The notes below the pieces were generated by a model. It searched no databases. It was not told where the DNA came from and saw nothing but the letters and a program-made list of their open reading frames with translations. A stretch of 64,000 nt of DNA from Carnimonas nigrificans ATCC BAA-78 (GTDB taxonomy: Bacteria; Pseudomonadota; Gammaproteobacteria; Pseudomonadales; Halomonadaceae), in the NCBI RefSeq assembly GCF_000526695.1, contig NZ_JAGO01000010.1:372001-436000 (forward strand), read 5' to 3'. Numbering within the stretch: the first letter of the stretch is position 1; the number at the start of each line of letters is the position of its first letter. The position numbers and the translations under genes were made by a program. Below, piece after piece: positions 37,135 through 51,062 of the stretch.

Positions 37135-38241
37135 TCAGGGGATCAGTACAATCTTGAGTGAGTTGGCCCCGCTTTGCATGAGATCGAACCCTTCCTGGAA
37201 TTTCTCCAAAGGCAGCTTGTGGGTGACTACACCGTCAGTCGGAAAGTCGCCGTTGCGGATACCTTCGATCACCAGCGGATAGCAGTAAGGGCCAAGGTGA
37301 GAGCCGAGTAGATCCAGCTCTTTGCGGTCGGAGATGATGCTCCAGTCCACGCTCACCGGGTCCTTGAACACACTGAATTCGACAAAGCGGCCAAGCTTGC
37401 GAATCATCGCTAGACCTTGCTCTACCGAAGCAGGATGCCCAGTCGCCTCGATATAGGTATCGCACCCATAACCGTCGGTCATCTCCTTGATGATCGAGAC
37501 CACGTCATCACGCTTGGGGTTGAATGTCAGATCGGCGCCAAACTCTTTCGCCAGTTTCAGACGATCATCAAACAGGTCGAGGACGATCAGCTTTTCGGCG
37601 CCGGCTTTTTTCGCTGCACCGACCATCCCGAGGCCAAGCGTACCGGCGCCCGAAAGCACCACCACATCACCCAACTGGATCTGAGCACGCTGGACGGCGT
37701 GCAGGGAGCAGGCATAAGGCTCAATCAGGATGGCCTTTTCCAACGGCAGATCTTCCGGCACATGGTAATTGATCGCTTCCTTGGTGAACTTCATGTACTC
37801 GGCCATACCGCCATTAACATTATTCTGGAAGCCATAAAGATCATGTTTTTCACACATCCAGTACTGCCCATGATTGCAGAAACGGCAGTTCCAGCAGGGA
37901 ACAATCTGCTCCGAGATTACCCGTTCGCCGATCTGGAAACCTTCTACTTTGGCACCGACCTTGACTACGCGAGCAATGAATTCATGACCGGGGATCATCG
38001 GAGCCTTGATATAGGAGGGTTGTTTATCATCTCCCCAAAAGCTGGGGGCGCCTCCATAGGCTTTTAGGTCACCAGCACAGATGCCGCAGCCTTCGACCTT
38101 GACCAGAATTTCCTGATCGGTTATCTCAGGAACGGCCACTTCTTCAAGGCGGTAATCTCCTGGGGCATAGGCAACTACCGCCTTCATGGTTTTAGGAATC
38201 TGAGTGGATTCTGTCTGGGTGGCTGTGGCTGGGCCGGACAT
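37135..38241 (-). CDS. eltD: Zinc-dependent polyol dehydrogenase, EltD-like (erythritol/L-threitol type)
   Basis: This medium-chain zinc alcohol dehydrogenase is 368 residues long. The catalytic zinc region is VEGCGICAGDLKAY, with GHE in MIPGHEFIA. The structural zinc cysteines are in CWNCRFCNHGQYWMC. The Rossmann motif is VVLSGAGTLGLGMVGAAKKA. The GAPSFWG stretch resembles erythritol/L-threitol dehydrogenases. It would oxidise the polyol to erythrulose with NAD+. It is the first gene of the ABC operon, which supports a role on the imported substrate. Other sorbitol-type substrates remain possible. Confidence 0.82.
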   Translation of the reverse strand: MSGPATATQTESTQIPKTMKAVVAYAPGDYRLEEVAVPEITDQEILVKVEGCGICAGDLKAYGGAPSFWGDDKQPSYIKAPMIPGHEFIARVVKVGAKVEGFQIGERVISEQIVPCWNCRFCNHGQYWMCEKHDLYGFQNNVNGGMAEYMKFTKEAINYHVPEDLPLEKAILIEPYACSLHAVQRAQIQLGDVVVLSGAGTLGLGMVGAAKKAGAEKLIVLDLFDDRLKLAKEFGADLTFNPKRDDVVSIIKEMTDGYGCDTYIEATGHPASVEQGLAMIRKLGRFVEFSVFKDPVSVDWSIISDRKELDLLGSHLGPYCYPLVIEGIRNGDFPTDGVVTHKLPLEKFQEGFDLMQSGANSLKIVLIP

Positions 38242-38310
38242 GATGGCTTCCCCCTTGGCAGGTAGTCATAAAACCAGTGAACAAAACACATGATCGTGCA
38301 TTGCTCATAT

Positions 38311-38326
38311 GTTTATATACATAAAC
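38311..38326. promoter_or_regulatory. Inverted repeat upstream of eltD operon
   Basis: GTTTAT-ATAC-ATAAAC is a perfect 6-bp inverted repeat 70-85 bp upstream of the eltD-like start codon. It is a candidate operator. It does not match the AACGTT motif at the kinase gene. Confidence 0.4.
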
Positions 38327-38694
38327 CTGTCAGAGGCAATGACATTTTAATAATACTTTAGGAGATCGCCTTGCTATTCGATTGAATTTTATAGATTTAA
38401 ATCATAAAAAAATAATTTCTTAACCTTAAAAATACCCTAAAAACTTTTCATAAAAAATAGAGGGCACACAAAAATGCCTAATCACTCCTAATGAAAGGGC
38501 TATGCTTTGGTTTATTAACCGTTGGTCGATACAGACAAGTAATATCAATAATAATGACCATTTATTATGTGATAAGCATGCTAACTTTACTTATCTGTAC
38601 ATGATTCTGGAGAGAGATAAGGCAAGAGTACATCATCATGCTATGGGTGCATTTGATCACTTGATGAACAAAACGATGGCTCGGTTCGCTATAA

Positions 38695-38730
38695 AACAAA
38701 AACGGCCACCCTATCGAGGGTGGCCGTTTT
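38695..38730. terminator. eno terminator (bidirectional in form)
   Basis: ACGGCCACC (38702-38710) pairs with GGTGGCCGT (38719-38727), with an A-run on one side and TTTT on the other. It lies 24 bp after the eno stop on the minus strand. Confidence 0.9.
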
Positions 38731-38753
38731 ACGTGCGACGGTGAGTGTCGGGC

Positions 38754-43114
<4,361 letters not shown>

Positions 43115-44035
43115 ATGCGCATTATTGTTCACCACCCGCTCGCTGCGAAACTGCAAGCGCTGCTGAGCGCCATGCTGCCCCATGCGGAAGTCGTTACCAG
43201 CGACGAGATGCCCGCTTCCAGAGCGGATTATCTGGCGGTGTTCAACCCTCCAAAGGCGCTGCTGGAAGCACAGGACGCATCACTAAAGGGCATTATCAAT
43301 GTCGCGGCGGGCGTCGATGCGCTGCTCAATAACCCTTCGCTGCCGCCGAACGTGCCGATTACCAAGCTGCGCGATGCGGGCATGGCTTCGCTGATGCTCG
43401 ATTACAGCCTGTATGCGCTGCTGCACTTCTCGCGCGATTTCGATCGCTACGCAGAGCAGGCACGCGAGCGGCGCTGGAAACTACGCTTCCCGCAGCCACG
43501 CAGCCAATGGCCGGTAGGGGTGTTAGGGCTGGGGGCCATTGGTGCTCAGGTGGCAGAAGGGCTGGCGCGCCACGGCTATCAGGTTAACGGCTATAGCCGC
43601 AGCGCCAAAACCCTGGAGGGCGTCACCACCTTTCACGGCGAAGAGGGGCTACAAGAAGTGCTGCAACGCAGCCGTACCATTATCAATATTCTTCCCGCCA
43701 CGCCAGCCACATCGGGCATTCTCAACCGCACCACTCTCTCCCAGATGCCCGAAGGCGGTGTAGTCATCAACCCAGGGCGCGGTAATGCCATCATGCTCGA
43801 TGATCTGGTGGAATTGCTCGATAGCGGCCATTTGCGCGGTGCAGCGCTGGATGTTTTCCCCCATGAACCGCTGCCCCCTGAATCGCCGCTATGGCAACAT
43901 CCGCAGATTCTGATTACACCGCATTCGGCGGCGCCGACCATGATGGAAGATGCGGCTGCTCAAATTGCCGATTACATTGAGCGCTGGGAGAACGGCGAAG
44001 CCATTCCCAGCGTTGATCGAGACGCGGGCTATTGA
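43115..44035 (+). CDS. D-2-hydroxyacid dehydrogenase, GhrA-like (glyoxylate/hydroxypyruvate reductase type)
   Basis: This NAD(P)-dependent 2-hydroxyacid dehydrogenase is 306 residues long. The Rossmann motif GVLGLGAIGAQVAEGL lies near residue 138, followed by substrate-side segments NVAAGVDALL and NPGRGNAIM. The catalytic His/Glu region is DVFPHEPLPP and HSAAPTMMED. It resembles GhrA, which reduces glyoxylate and hydroxypyruvate. The start at 43115 is preceded by AAAAGG. The next gene is a second member of the same superfamily, 52 bp downstream. Confidence 0.9.
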   Translation: MRIIVHHPLAAKLQALLSAMLPHAEVVTSDEMPASRADYLAVFNPPKALLEAQDASLKGIINVAAGVDALLNNPSLPPNVPITKLRDAGMASLMLDYSLYALLHFSRDFDRYAEQARERRWKLRFPQPRSQWPVGVLGLGAIGAQVAEGLARHGYQVNGYSRSAKTLEGVTTFHGEEGLQEVLQRSRTIINILPATPATSGILNRTTLSQMPEGGVVINPGRGNAIMLDDLVELLDSGHLRGAALDVFPHEPLPPESPLWQHPQILITPHSAAPTMMEDAAAQIADYIERWENGEAIPSVDRDAGY

Positions 44036-44087
44036 AGCCACGCCACCTTCACTCATCACAGCTCCTTCGACGGGATTCATCTGAATC

Positions 44088-45035
44088 ATGCGCCACTCCA
44101 TACTGCTGAGATATGCCGCTCCACAACCGCTGGTCAGCGCCCTCGCTCGTGACTACCACCTGCTCGGCCCGCTTACTGAGATGGCCCCGACGGTTCTGCC
44201 TGAAGGGAGCTCTCAAGCGCGGGTCATGGTCACCAAGGGCGGCCTACCGATCGACAAGACGCTGCTCGACCAGCTACCGGCGCTGGAATTCATTCAGTGC
44301 TACGGCACCGGTTATGATCTGATTGATTTGCAGGAAGCGGCTGTGCGCGGCATTCGCATTGCCAATGCGGGCGACGCCAATGCACCGGCAGTAGCCGAGT
44401 TCGCCACTGCGATGATGCTGAGCGGTGTGCGCAACCTCGCGGGCTACGATCAACTGGTGCGCTCAGGGCAGTGGAGCGACGCCAACCGAGGCGCGCTACC
44501 GCTAAGCCTTGGGCTGGCCGGGCGGCGTATCGGTATCTACGGCCTCGGAGCAATTGGCAGCCGCGTGGCGCAGCATGCTGAAGCGCTGGCGATGGAAGTA
44601 GGCTACACCGGCAGACGTGAACGCCCCGATTCGCCTTATCATTGGTGCGATAACATTGAGGCATTGGCGACGTGGGCCGATGTCTTGATGATCACGGTGC
44701 GCGCCGGGGCCAGCAATCGTCACGCTATTAATCGCCGTGTGCTGCAAGCGCTTGGGCCAACGGGCTATCTGGTCAATGTTTCCCGCGGTTATGTGGTGGA
44801 TGAAGAAGCGCTGGTCGACGCCTTGGCGCACGATGAGCTTGCGGGGGCTGGACTCGACGTTTTCGAACATGAACCCTGGGTGCCCGAGGCATTACGCAAC
44901 GACGCCCGTGTGCTGATGACGCCTCATGTAGCCCCCCATACCGAGTTTGCCCAGCAGCGTATGCGTAACCGTACCCTGACCAATGTACGCGCCTTCTTCG
45001 AGGGGCAGTCGCTGGAGTGCGAGATCACGCGTTGA
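44088..45035 (+). CDS. D-2-hydroxyacid dehydrogenase, second paralogue
   Basis: This 315-residue member of the same superfamily has FIQCYGTGYDLIDL, the NAD motif IGIYGLGAIGSRVAQHAEA and VNVSRGYVVDEEAL. The catalytic pair is in FEHEPWVPEAL and TPHVAPHT. It is only distantly related to its upstream neighbour, so it is not a recent duplicate. Its substrate may be glyoxylate, hydroxypyruvate or another 2-oxoacid; nothing in the sequence decides. Confidence 0.9.
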   Translation: MRHSILLRYAAPQPLVSALARDYHLLGPLTEMAPTVLPEGSSQARVMVTKGGLPIDKTLLDQLPALEFIQCYGTGYDLIDLQEAAVRGIRIANAGDANAPAVAEFATAMMLSGVRNLAGYDQLVRSGQWSDANRGALPLSLGLAGRRIGIYGLGAIGSRVAQHAEALAMEVGYTGRRERPDSPYHWCDNIEALATWADVLMITVRAGASNRHAINRRVLQALGPTGYLVNVSRGYVVDEEALVDALAHDELAGAGLDVFEHEPWVPEALRNDARVLMTPHVAPHTEFAQQRMRNRTLTNVRAFFEGQSLECEITR

Positions 45036-45279
45036 AGGCCGACTGGCTACTGCCCGCAGAGGCTTTTATAGCGCGCTGCATGATGCGCCATTGCTGCTCT
45101 TCTTTATCTGAATCTGATGAATGAAATAGAACGTGGCGCACGCGCATCACCTCCAGAGAGAATAGGAGAAAATGGCGCGCGCCATGCGCCGCTCCCCCCA
45201 CCACCTTTCTGACAGCGCCAGCCCTACGCCTGCTACCTTATAAAAGGTTACACTAGGCGTTTTGCATTGAATTCCGACC

Positions 45280-46185
45280 ATGACCCTCGATTTGCTTTTA
45301 CTGCTGCTACCGCTGGTAGCGGGCTATCTGATTCCTTCCCTTGGCAAGAAGCTCGAACGTACCCTCGAACGAACCACCAATGCCCTGATATACGCCATTT
45401 TGCTGCTGATGGGCGCCAGCATGACCGATTTCGGCATTGATCTTACGGATGCTGGCACCCTGCTGGTGAAGGTCGGCGTATTTGCGGTGATTGCACTGCT
45501 GCTCAATATTGTGGCGCTGCGCTGGGTGGAGCATCGTCATCTGACTACCGCCGAGCGCCCTGTCAGCGAAGGAAGTGCCACTTTCGACGCGCTGAAAGGG
45601 GCGCTCATACCGCTGATTGCAGTGACGGCAGGGGTGATCGTGGCGCTGCTGATCCCTGCGCTGGGAGCGCTTTCACACCATGGCATTTCGCTGGCGCTCT
45701 ATCTGATGCTGCTTCTGATAGGCCATCAGCTACGCGCTTCCGGCATTAGCCTGCGCCAGGTCTTGCTCAATACTACTGGCGTCAAGCTGGCGGGAGCGGT
45801 CATCGTTGCATCGCTGCTTGCCGCCTTGATCGCGGCACCGCTGATCGGACTTCCCCTCATGTCGAGCCTGGCGCTCGCTTCAGGGTTTGGCTGGTATTCG
45901 CTTTCGGCTGTGCTGCTCAATGATCAGATCAGCCCCGTCATGGGCGCGATGGCGCTGCTTAACGATCTGTTCAGGGAAGTGGTCGCTATTATGCTGCTGC
46001 CGATGCTGAGCCGGCGTCATCCGGGCACCGCCGTCGGCTACTGCGGCGGCACCGCCATGGATATGACGTTGCCGATAATCTCCCGCTACGCAGGGGTTGC
46101 GTATGTGCCGATAGCGCTATCGTCCGGGGCCTTGCTGTCGCTGGCGTCTCCGCCATTGATGGCGCTGTTTGCTTCGCTGGCCTGA
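45280..46185 (+). CDS. lysO: LysO-type lysine exporter
   Basis: This inner-membrane exporter of the LysO (YbjE/DUF340) family is 301 residues with about eight hydrophobic segments. The family core has LLLMGASMTDFGIDL in the first half, and FGWYSLSAVLLND and CGGTAMDMTLPII in the second. LysO exports lysine and its toxic analogue thialysine in E. coli. The 244 bp before it show no clear regulatory element. It stands as a single gene ahead of a two-component system. Confidence 0.88.
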   Translation: MTLDLLLLLLPLVAGYLIPSLGKKLERTLERTTNALIYAILLLMGASMTDFGIDLTDAGTLLVKVGVFAVIALLLNIVALRWVEHRHLTTAERPVSEGSATFDALKGALIPLIAVTAGVIVALLIPALGALSHHGISLALYLMLLLIGHQLRASGISLRQVLLNTTGVKLAGAVIVASLLAALIAAPLIGLPLMSSLALASGFGWYSLSAVLLNDQISPVMGAMALLNDLFREVVAIMLLPMLSRRHPGTAVGYCGGTAMDMTLPIISRYAGVAYVPIALSSGALLSLASPPLMALFASLA

Positions 46186-46286
46186 TGCGCTCAAGCCTTG
46201 CACAATCATTGCGCTAACCTGCGCCCTATTTGCTATACACTGCATTTTCCGACTCCCCCAACGACCGCCGGAATACGCCCATCCCC

Positions 46287-47726
46287 ATGCTGAACCGCCT
46301 GAGTATCAAACTGTTCTTCACCATTTTATTGGTCAACGTGCTGATTAGTGCGGTGATCTATCTGTCGGTGTCCCGCAGTATTGACAATGGCTTTCTCAAC
46401 TACGTAAAGCACGGTCAGAAGCACCAGATCGGCAATATCGTACAAACGCTGGAAGAGAACTGGCGCGAGCATCAAAGCTGGGAGTGGCTGAATGAGCATG
46501 GTAGCTGGGCGCAGGTACTGCGCGACTCGATCGGCGGACGCCACGGCAACATCTTTGATGTTTCCTCCCCTCCCGACAGCAGCACGCCTTTTATTCCGCC
46601 GCTCTCCGATCCGCGTCAGTTTGTGCTGTTTGATGCCCATGGCAAGCGTGTGCAGGGGCGTCCCAATCCGCCCAAGGATCTGCTGCGTGAACCTATCGTG
46701 GTCGATGGTCACGAGGTAGGCGAGCTTGGCTACTGGTCACCGGATCGCTTCTCATCCACGCTGGATGTGATCTTCCTTGATAACCAGATGGACAATCTGG
46801 CGATTATTCTGCTGGCGCTGCTGCCCGCATCCCTGCTGCTGGCCGCAGGCATTGCCCTGTGGCTGGGGCGCCGTGCTCGCCTGATGGCAATGGCTACCCA
46901 GTCGCTGACCATGGGCGATTTCCGCGTGCGCTTGCCTACCGGCGCCCAGGACGAGCTATCGCGCTTCTCCAGCGATATCAATACCCTGGCCCGCACTCTG
47001 GAACATAACCGCGTCGCCCGCCAGCGCTGGGGGGCCGACATCGCGCATGAGCTGCGCACGCCGCTGGCTATTCTGCGTGGCGAGCTGGAAGCGATGCAGG
47101 ATGGCGTGCGCCCCCTGACACCGAGCAATATTGGCTCGCTGTCGCGCGAAGTCGAAGTGCTTAGCCGGCTGGTGGATGATTTACGGCTGCTGGCCGAAAC
47201 CGACAACCGGCAGATCGACGCGCAGCTTGAAGAGCTGAATCTCAGCGAAATGCTGGCCCGACAGATCGAGGATCGTCGTGGAGCCGCCGACAACCTCGGC
47301 TTCACCCTTGAAGCGGAGATCACCGACGGTGTGCTTATCGAGGGAGCGCCATACCGACTGCATCAGCTTTGGCGTAACCTGCTGGACAACTCCATCGCCT
47401 ATACCGATGCTCCCGGCACGATCAAGGTCACGCTGACCCGTAACAAGCAGCATGCTGTTATCGTGTGGGAAGATTCATCGCCGGGTGTTCCTGATAAATA
47501 CCTGGGACGCTTGACCGAACGCCTGTTCCGCGTCGATGCTTCCAGAAATCGTCAGAGTGGTGGCAGCGGTCTTGGTCTGGCGATTGTTCAAGCGCTGGTC
47601 GCCATGCACAAAGGCACCATGCAAGCGCAGTCATCCAGCCTGGGCGGGCTGCGCTGGGTCATTCACATTCCGCTGCTGCGCCAACAGGTGGCATCGGCAG
47701 CATCCAAGAAGAAGGACGTCAGGTGA
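46287..47726 (+). CDS. Sensor histidine kinase, BaeS-like
   Basis: This inner-membrane sensor kinase is 479 residues long. It has a membrane helix at about 9-29, a periplasmic domain of roughly 140 residues, and a second helix (AIILLALLPASLLLAAGIALWLG). A HAMP linker follows, then the phospho-acceptor box ADIAHELRTPLAIL with the active His, and the ATPase domain with WRNLLDNSIAYT and SGGSGLGLAIV. It resembles BaeS, which senses envelope stress. The start at 46287 places the first helix correctly. It overlaps the response regulator by four bases (GTGA). Confidence 0.9.
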   Translation: MLNRLSIKLFFTILLVNVLISAVIYLSVSRSIDNGFLNYVKHGQKHQIGNIVQTLEENWREHQSWEWLNEHGSWAQVLRDSIGGRHGNIFDVSSPPDSSTPFIPPLSDPRQFVLFDAHGKRVQGRPNPPKDLLREPIVVDGHEVGELGYWSPDRFSSTLDVIFLDNQMDNLAIILLALLPASLLLAAGIALWLGRRARLMAMATQSLTMGDFRVRLPTGAQDELSRFSSDINTLARTLEHNRVARQRWGADIAHELRTPLAILRGELEAMQDGVRPLTPSNIGSLSREVEVLSRLVDDLRLLAETDNRQIDAQLEELNLSEMLARQIEDRRGAADNLGFTLEAEITDGVLIEGAPYRLHQLWRNLLDNSIAYTDAPGTIKVTLTRNKQHAVIVWEDSSPGVPDKYLGRLTERLFRVDASRNRQSGGSGLGLAIVQALVAMHKGTMQAQSSSLGGLRWVIHIPLLRQQVASAASKKKDVR

Positions 47727-48412
47727 GCGATATTCTTATTGTTGAAGACGAGCCTAAAATTGCCGAGCTTGTCGCGGATTATCTGAAGATCAACAACTAT
47801 TCGACGCACCACATCGCCCATGGCGATGAAGTTTTGCCGTGGGTCGCCGAGCATCCGGAAGTTAAAGTGGTGCTCCTCGATGTGATGCTGCCGGGCAAGG
47901 ATGGCCTTGAGCTGTGCAGGGAGCTGCGCCGCCTTTATGAGCCGATGGGCATTATCATGCTGACTGCCCGCGTCGAAGAGATAGATCGCCTGCTGGGGCT
48001 CGAAATTGGCGCTGATGATTATATCTGCAAGCCTTTCAGTCCGCGTGAAGTCGTGGCGCGCTGCAAAGCGCTGATGCGCCGCGTATCGCTGGCCGCAGAA
48101 GATGAAGCCGTCAGTGATGACGACAATGCTCTGGTGCTTGATGGCGATGGCTGGCGCGCGCTGGCAGGCGGCAAGGATATCGGCCTGACCGCGATCGAAT
48201 TCCAGCTCCTGAGCGTAATGATGAGCACCCCGGGGCGTATCTACTCGCGCGATCAGTTGATGGAGCAGATGTACCGTGATCATCGCATCGTCTCGGAGCG
48301 CACCGTTGACAGCCACATCAAGAAGCTGCGCAAGAAGATCGCCGATACCTGGCCGGATAAGGAGATCATTCACTCGGTCTATGGCGTCGGCTACAAGTAC
48401 ATGCCGGAATAA
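47723..48412 (+). CDS. Response regulator, BaeR-like (OmpR family)
   Basis: This OmpR/PhoB-type regulator of 229 residues has a receiver domain with acidic DILIVEDEPKI, the phospho-acceptor Asp in VVLLDVMLPGKDG, and the conserved Lys in YICKPFSPRE. The C-terminal winged helix ends RTVDSHIKKLRKKI and VYGVGYKYMPE. It starts with GTG overlapping the kinase stop. Targets are unknown; neighbouring lysO and the BCCT transporter are candidates. Confidence 0.93.
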   Translation: MSDILIVEDEPKIAELVADYLKINNYSTHHIAHGDEVLPWVAEHPEVKVVLLDVMLPGKDGLELCRELRRLYEPMGIIMLTARVEEIDRLLGLEIGADDYICKPFSPREVVARCKALMRRVSLAAEDEAVSDDDNALVLDGDGWRALAGGKDIGLTAIEFQLLSVMMSTPGRIYSRDQLMEQMYRDHRIVSERTVDSHIKKLRKKIADTWPDKEIIHSVYGVGYKYMPE

Positions 48413-48908
48413 CTGCTGACACTTGCTGCATCATTGCGCTCACCTTTCCCGCCATGATGCAGCGTGGCTCAGCGCTTTTTGCGTCACGCCTCCCGCCTTC
48501 AACAGACATTGCCCTCTGGTGCCCAGCGGCCTGACGGCCCGCATTCAGAGGCTTCTTTAATGTTAGCTCCATAAACCCTCCCTGTGGCAGTGGCTGACGT
48601 ACCCTCCCCTCTCCATGTTAGCCTAGCGCTCACTTTGCAAATACGGCGACTGGCCCTAGCGCTAAACCTGTTTGCATGGTTAGCTAATACGCTTGCAGCA
48701 CCGGCGACCGCATTGCCCTTCGATTGAGCCTTGCACGGCACTCGACTGGCTTACCCGTTTTATACATGGATCGCCGACCTGCCACGCGCACAGCCCTCGT
48801 AACGGTCGCTCGCTGGAAGGCTGCCGGATCTATCTGCCCATACGCACAGGCAGTGGGGGTCTGGCTGCCGAGAGCGGCGGTTTCCTATCACTCACCGACA
48901 AACAGCCT
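48413..48908. other. Intergenic region between response regulator and BCCT transporter genes
   Basis: This 496-bp stretch includes a hairpin GCTGCATCAT/ATGATGCAGC (48425-48434 with 48454-48463), followed some 12 bases later by CTTTTT, a weak terminator for the two-component operon. The rest probably carries the transporter promoter; no gene was recognised. Confidence 0.55.
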
Positions 48909-50963
48909 ATGAGTAATCACTCCGACACAAATATAGAAACGAAAGACGGGCTTAATCCGATCGTCTTTTTCAGTTCCGCCACGGTGATTGTGGCGCTCGC
49001 CATTTGGTCACTGACCGCCCCCGCTAACGCAGCTTACGTAATCCAGTCGATTCTGGGCTGGATATCCGAAGGCTTCGGCTGGTACTACTTCCTGGCCGCT
49101 GCCATCTACGTTGTGTTTGTTATCTTCATCGCCTGCTCACGCTACGGCGACATCAAGCTGGGGCCAGAGCAATCCAAGCCCGAATACAGCATGTTCACCT
49201 GGGCCTCGATGCTGTTTGCCGCAGGACTTGGTGCTGACCTGATTTTCTTCTCGGTAGCCGAACCTCTCACCCAGTACCTTCAACCGCCACAAGCCACGCC
49301 TGAGAGCATGACTGCCGCTCGTGAGGCCGTAGTATGGCCACTGTTCCATTACGGCATTACCGGCTGGTCCATGTATGCACTGATGGGCATGGCGCTGGCC
49401 TACTTCAGCTTCCGCTACCATTTGCCTCTCAGTATCCGTTCAGCACTGTTTCCGCTGATCGGCAAGCGCATTTATGGCCCCATCGGCCACACCGTTGATA
49501 CGGCAGCCCTGCTGGGCGCCATTTTCGGTATTGCCACCTCGCTGGGGATTACCGTAGTGCAGCTTAACTACGGCCTGAACTTCCTGTTCGGTGTTCAGGA
49601 AGGCATCGGCCCTCAGGCTGTGCTGGTGGCCATTTCTGTCGTTATTGCCACCATTTCGGTAGTATCAGGCGTTGGGCGCGGTATTCGTCGTCTTTCCGAG
49701 CTGAATGTGCTGCTGTCGGTGCTGCTGTTCGTCTTCGTGCTGTGCGCTGGCGACACGGTCTTCCTGCTGAATGCAGTGGTGCAGAATATCGGCGATTACG
49801 TTGGCAGCTTCATCACCATGTCGATGGATACCATGGCCTATAACCGTCCGGTGGAGTGGCAGAACGCCTGGACGCTGTTCTTCTGGTCCTGGTGGATTGC
49901 CTGGGCACCTTTTGTCGGCCTCTTTTTGGCGCGTATCTCGCGCGGCAGAACCATCCGCCAGTTTGTGCTGGGCACGCTGATCATTCCGCTGATCTTCACC
50001 CTGATGTGGCTCTCGATGTTCGGGAACGGTGCCCTGTATGAAGTGATGCACGGCAATCAGGCACTGGGCGAGATCGCCTTGAATCATCCTGAGCGCGCCT
50101 TCTATGCGCTGCTTCAGCAGTACCCCTGGGTGACCTTCTCTGCTGGCCTGACCACTCTGACCGCGCTGCTGTTCTACGTGACGTCGGCGGACTCAGGCGC
50201 GCTGGTACTGGCCAACTTCTCTTCCCATCTGAAAGACCCCGAGAGCGACGCCCCCAATTGGCTGCGTATCTTCTGGTCGGCGGCGATTGGCCTTCTGACC
50301 ATCGCCATGCTGTTTGTGGGAGGCATCAGCACCCTGCAAAGCGCCACCATGATCTTTGGGCTGCCGTTCTCGTTCGTGATGTTCCTCATCATGTGGGGAC
50401 TTTATAAATCGCTCAAGGTGGAAACCTTCCGCAAGAACAGCTTGCAGGGAAGTCTGCCCGGCCAGCTTTCAGGCCGTCTGGAAGGCGAGAAGAACATCGC
50501 GAAAACGTGGCGTCAGCGTATTTCGCGCTCGATGAGCTACCCCGGCAAGCGCCAGACACTGAGGGCCATCGAGACGATTTATCGCCCTGCACTGCGTGAA
50601 GTGACGGATGAGCTTGAGAAACAGGGCGCTATTCTGACCCTCAATGAAGAGATATCAGAGGAGTCAGGTCTGCCGCAGCTGAACCTGCATGTGGCGCTGG
50701 GTGAAGAGCAGAACTTCGACTACTCGCTGTGGCCAACGCGCTATGCCTCACCTGCCTTTGCGATCAACGGCAAGCGCGCCGATGACTACTACTTCCGTAT
50801 GGAGGTCTATCTGCTGGAAGGTACTCAGGGCTACGACCTGATGGGGTACAGCAAGGAGCAGGTAATCAACGACGTGCTCGACCAGTACGAGCGCCACCTG
50901 CACTTCCTGCATTTGAACCGTGAAGCGCCAGGCAGCAACCCGCAAGTGCCCGATACCGAATAG
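48909..50963 (+). CDS. betT: BCCT-family betaine/choline transporter (BetT-like)
   Basis: This sodium- or proton-coupled transporter for trimethylammonium osmolytes is 684 residues long, with 12 membrane segments. The BCCT tryptophan-rich signature is in TLFFWSWWIAWAPFVGLFLARISRG (read in two parts). A 150-residue cytoplasmic C-terminal domain follows (VTDELEKQGAILTL, YFRMEVYLLEGTQGYDLMGY). That long tail is typical of BetT, which takes up choline for glycine betaine synthesis. The start at 48909 matches the first conserved residues; longer upstream frames have no homology-like features. A strong terminator follows. Confidence 0.92.
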   Translation: MSNHSDTNIETKDGLNPIVFFSSATVIVALAIWSLTAPANAAYVIQSILGWISEGFGWYYFLAAAIYVVFVIFIACSRYGDIKLGPEQSKPEYSMFTWASMLFAAGLGADLIFFSVAEPLTQYLQPPQATPESMTAAREAVVWPLFHYGITGWSMYALMGMALAYFSFRYHLPLSIRSALFPLIGKRIYGPIGHTVDTAALLGAIFGIATSLGITVVQLNYGLNFLFGVQEGIGPQAVLVAISVVIATISVVSGVGRGIRRLSELNVLLSVLLFVFVLCAGDTVFLLNAVVQNIGDYVGSFITMSMDTMAYNRPVEWQNAWTLFFWSWWIAWAPFVGLFLARISRGRTIRQFVLGTLIIPLIFTLMWLSMFGNGALYEVMHGNQALGEIALNHPERAFYALLQQYPWVTFSAGLTTLTALLFYVTSADSGALVLANFSSHLKDPESDAPNWLRIFWSAAIGLLTIAMLFVGGISTLQSATMIFGLPFSFVMFLIMWGLYKSLKVETFRKNSLQGSLPGQLSGRLEGEKNIAKTWRQRISRSMSYPGKRQTLRAIETIYRPALREVTDELEKQGAILTLNEEISEESGLPQLNLHVALGEEQNFDYSLWPTRYASPAFAINGKRADDYYFRMEVYLLEGTQGYDLMGYSKEQVINDVLDQYERHLHFLHLNREAPGSNPQVPDTE

Positions 50964-50996
50964 GCACTAAACCCACTGCGGTTTGCTTAACGCCAA

Positions 50997-51035
50997 AACG
51001 CCCGAAGCAACAGTGTTGTTTCGGGCGTTTCTCTT
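50997..51035 (+). terminator. Terminator of the BCCT transporter gene
   Basis: AACGCCCGAA (50997-51006) pairs with TTCGGGCGTT (51020-51029), with an inner CAAC/GTTG stem and then TTTCTCTTT. Confidence 0.9.
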
Positions 51036-51062
51036 TATATGCAGCTTATATTCAGGCCATGT

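Larger units (their letters stand above)
38242..38753. other. Long AT-rich intergenic region between the polyol operon and eno
   Basis: This 512-bp AT-rich region holds the promoter side of the eltD operon, a 6-4-6 inverted repeat at 38311-38326 and the eno terminator at 38695-38730. A small open frame inside it has no recognisable protein features. Confidence 0.6.

Noticed and set aside
38502-38744. 80-codon frame before the eno terminator
   Set aside because: It includes the terminator stem and has no recognisable domain or ribosome binding site.
48693-48908. N-terminal extension of the BCCT transporter
   Set aside because: The extra 72 residues are rich in His, Pro and Cys and unlike any BCCT N-terminus; the start at 48909 fits the family.
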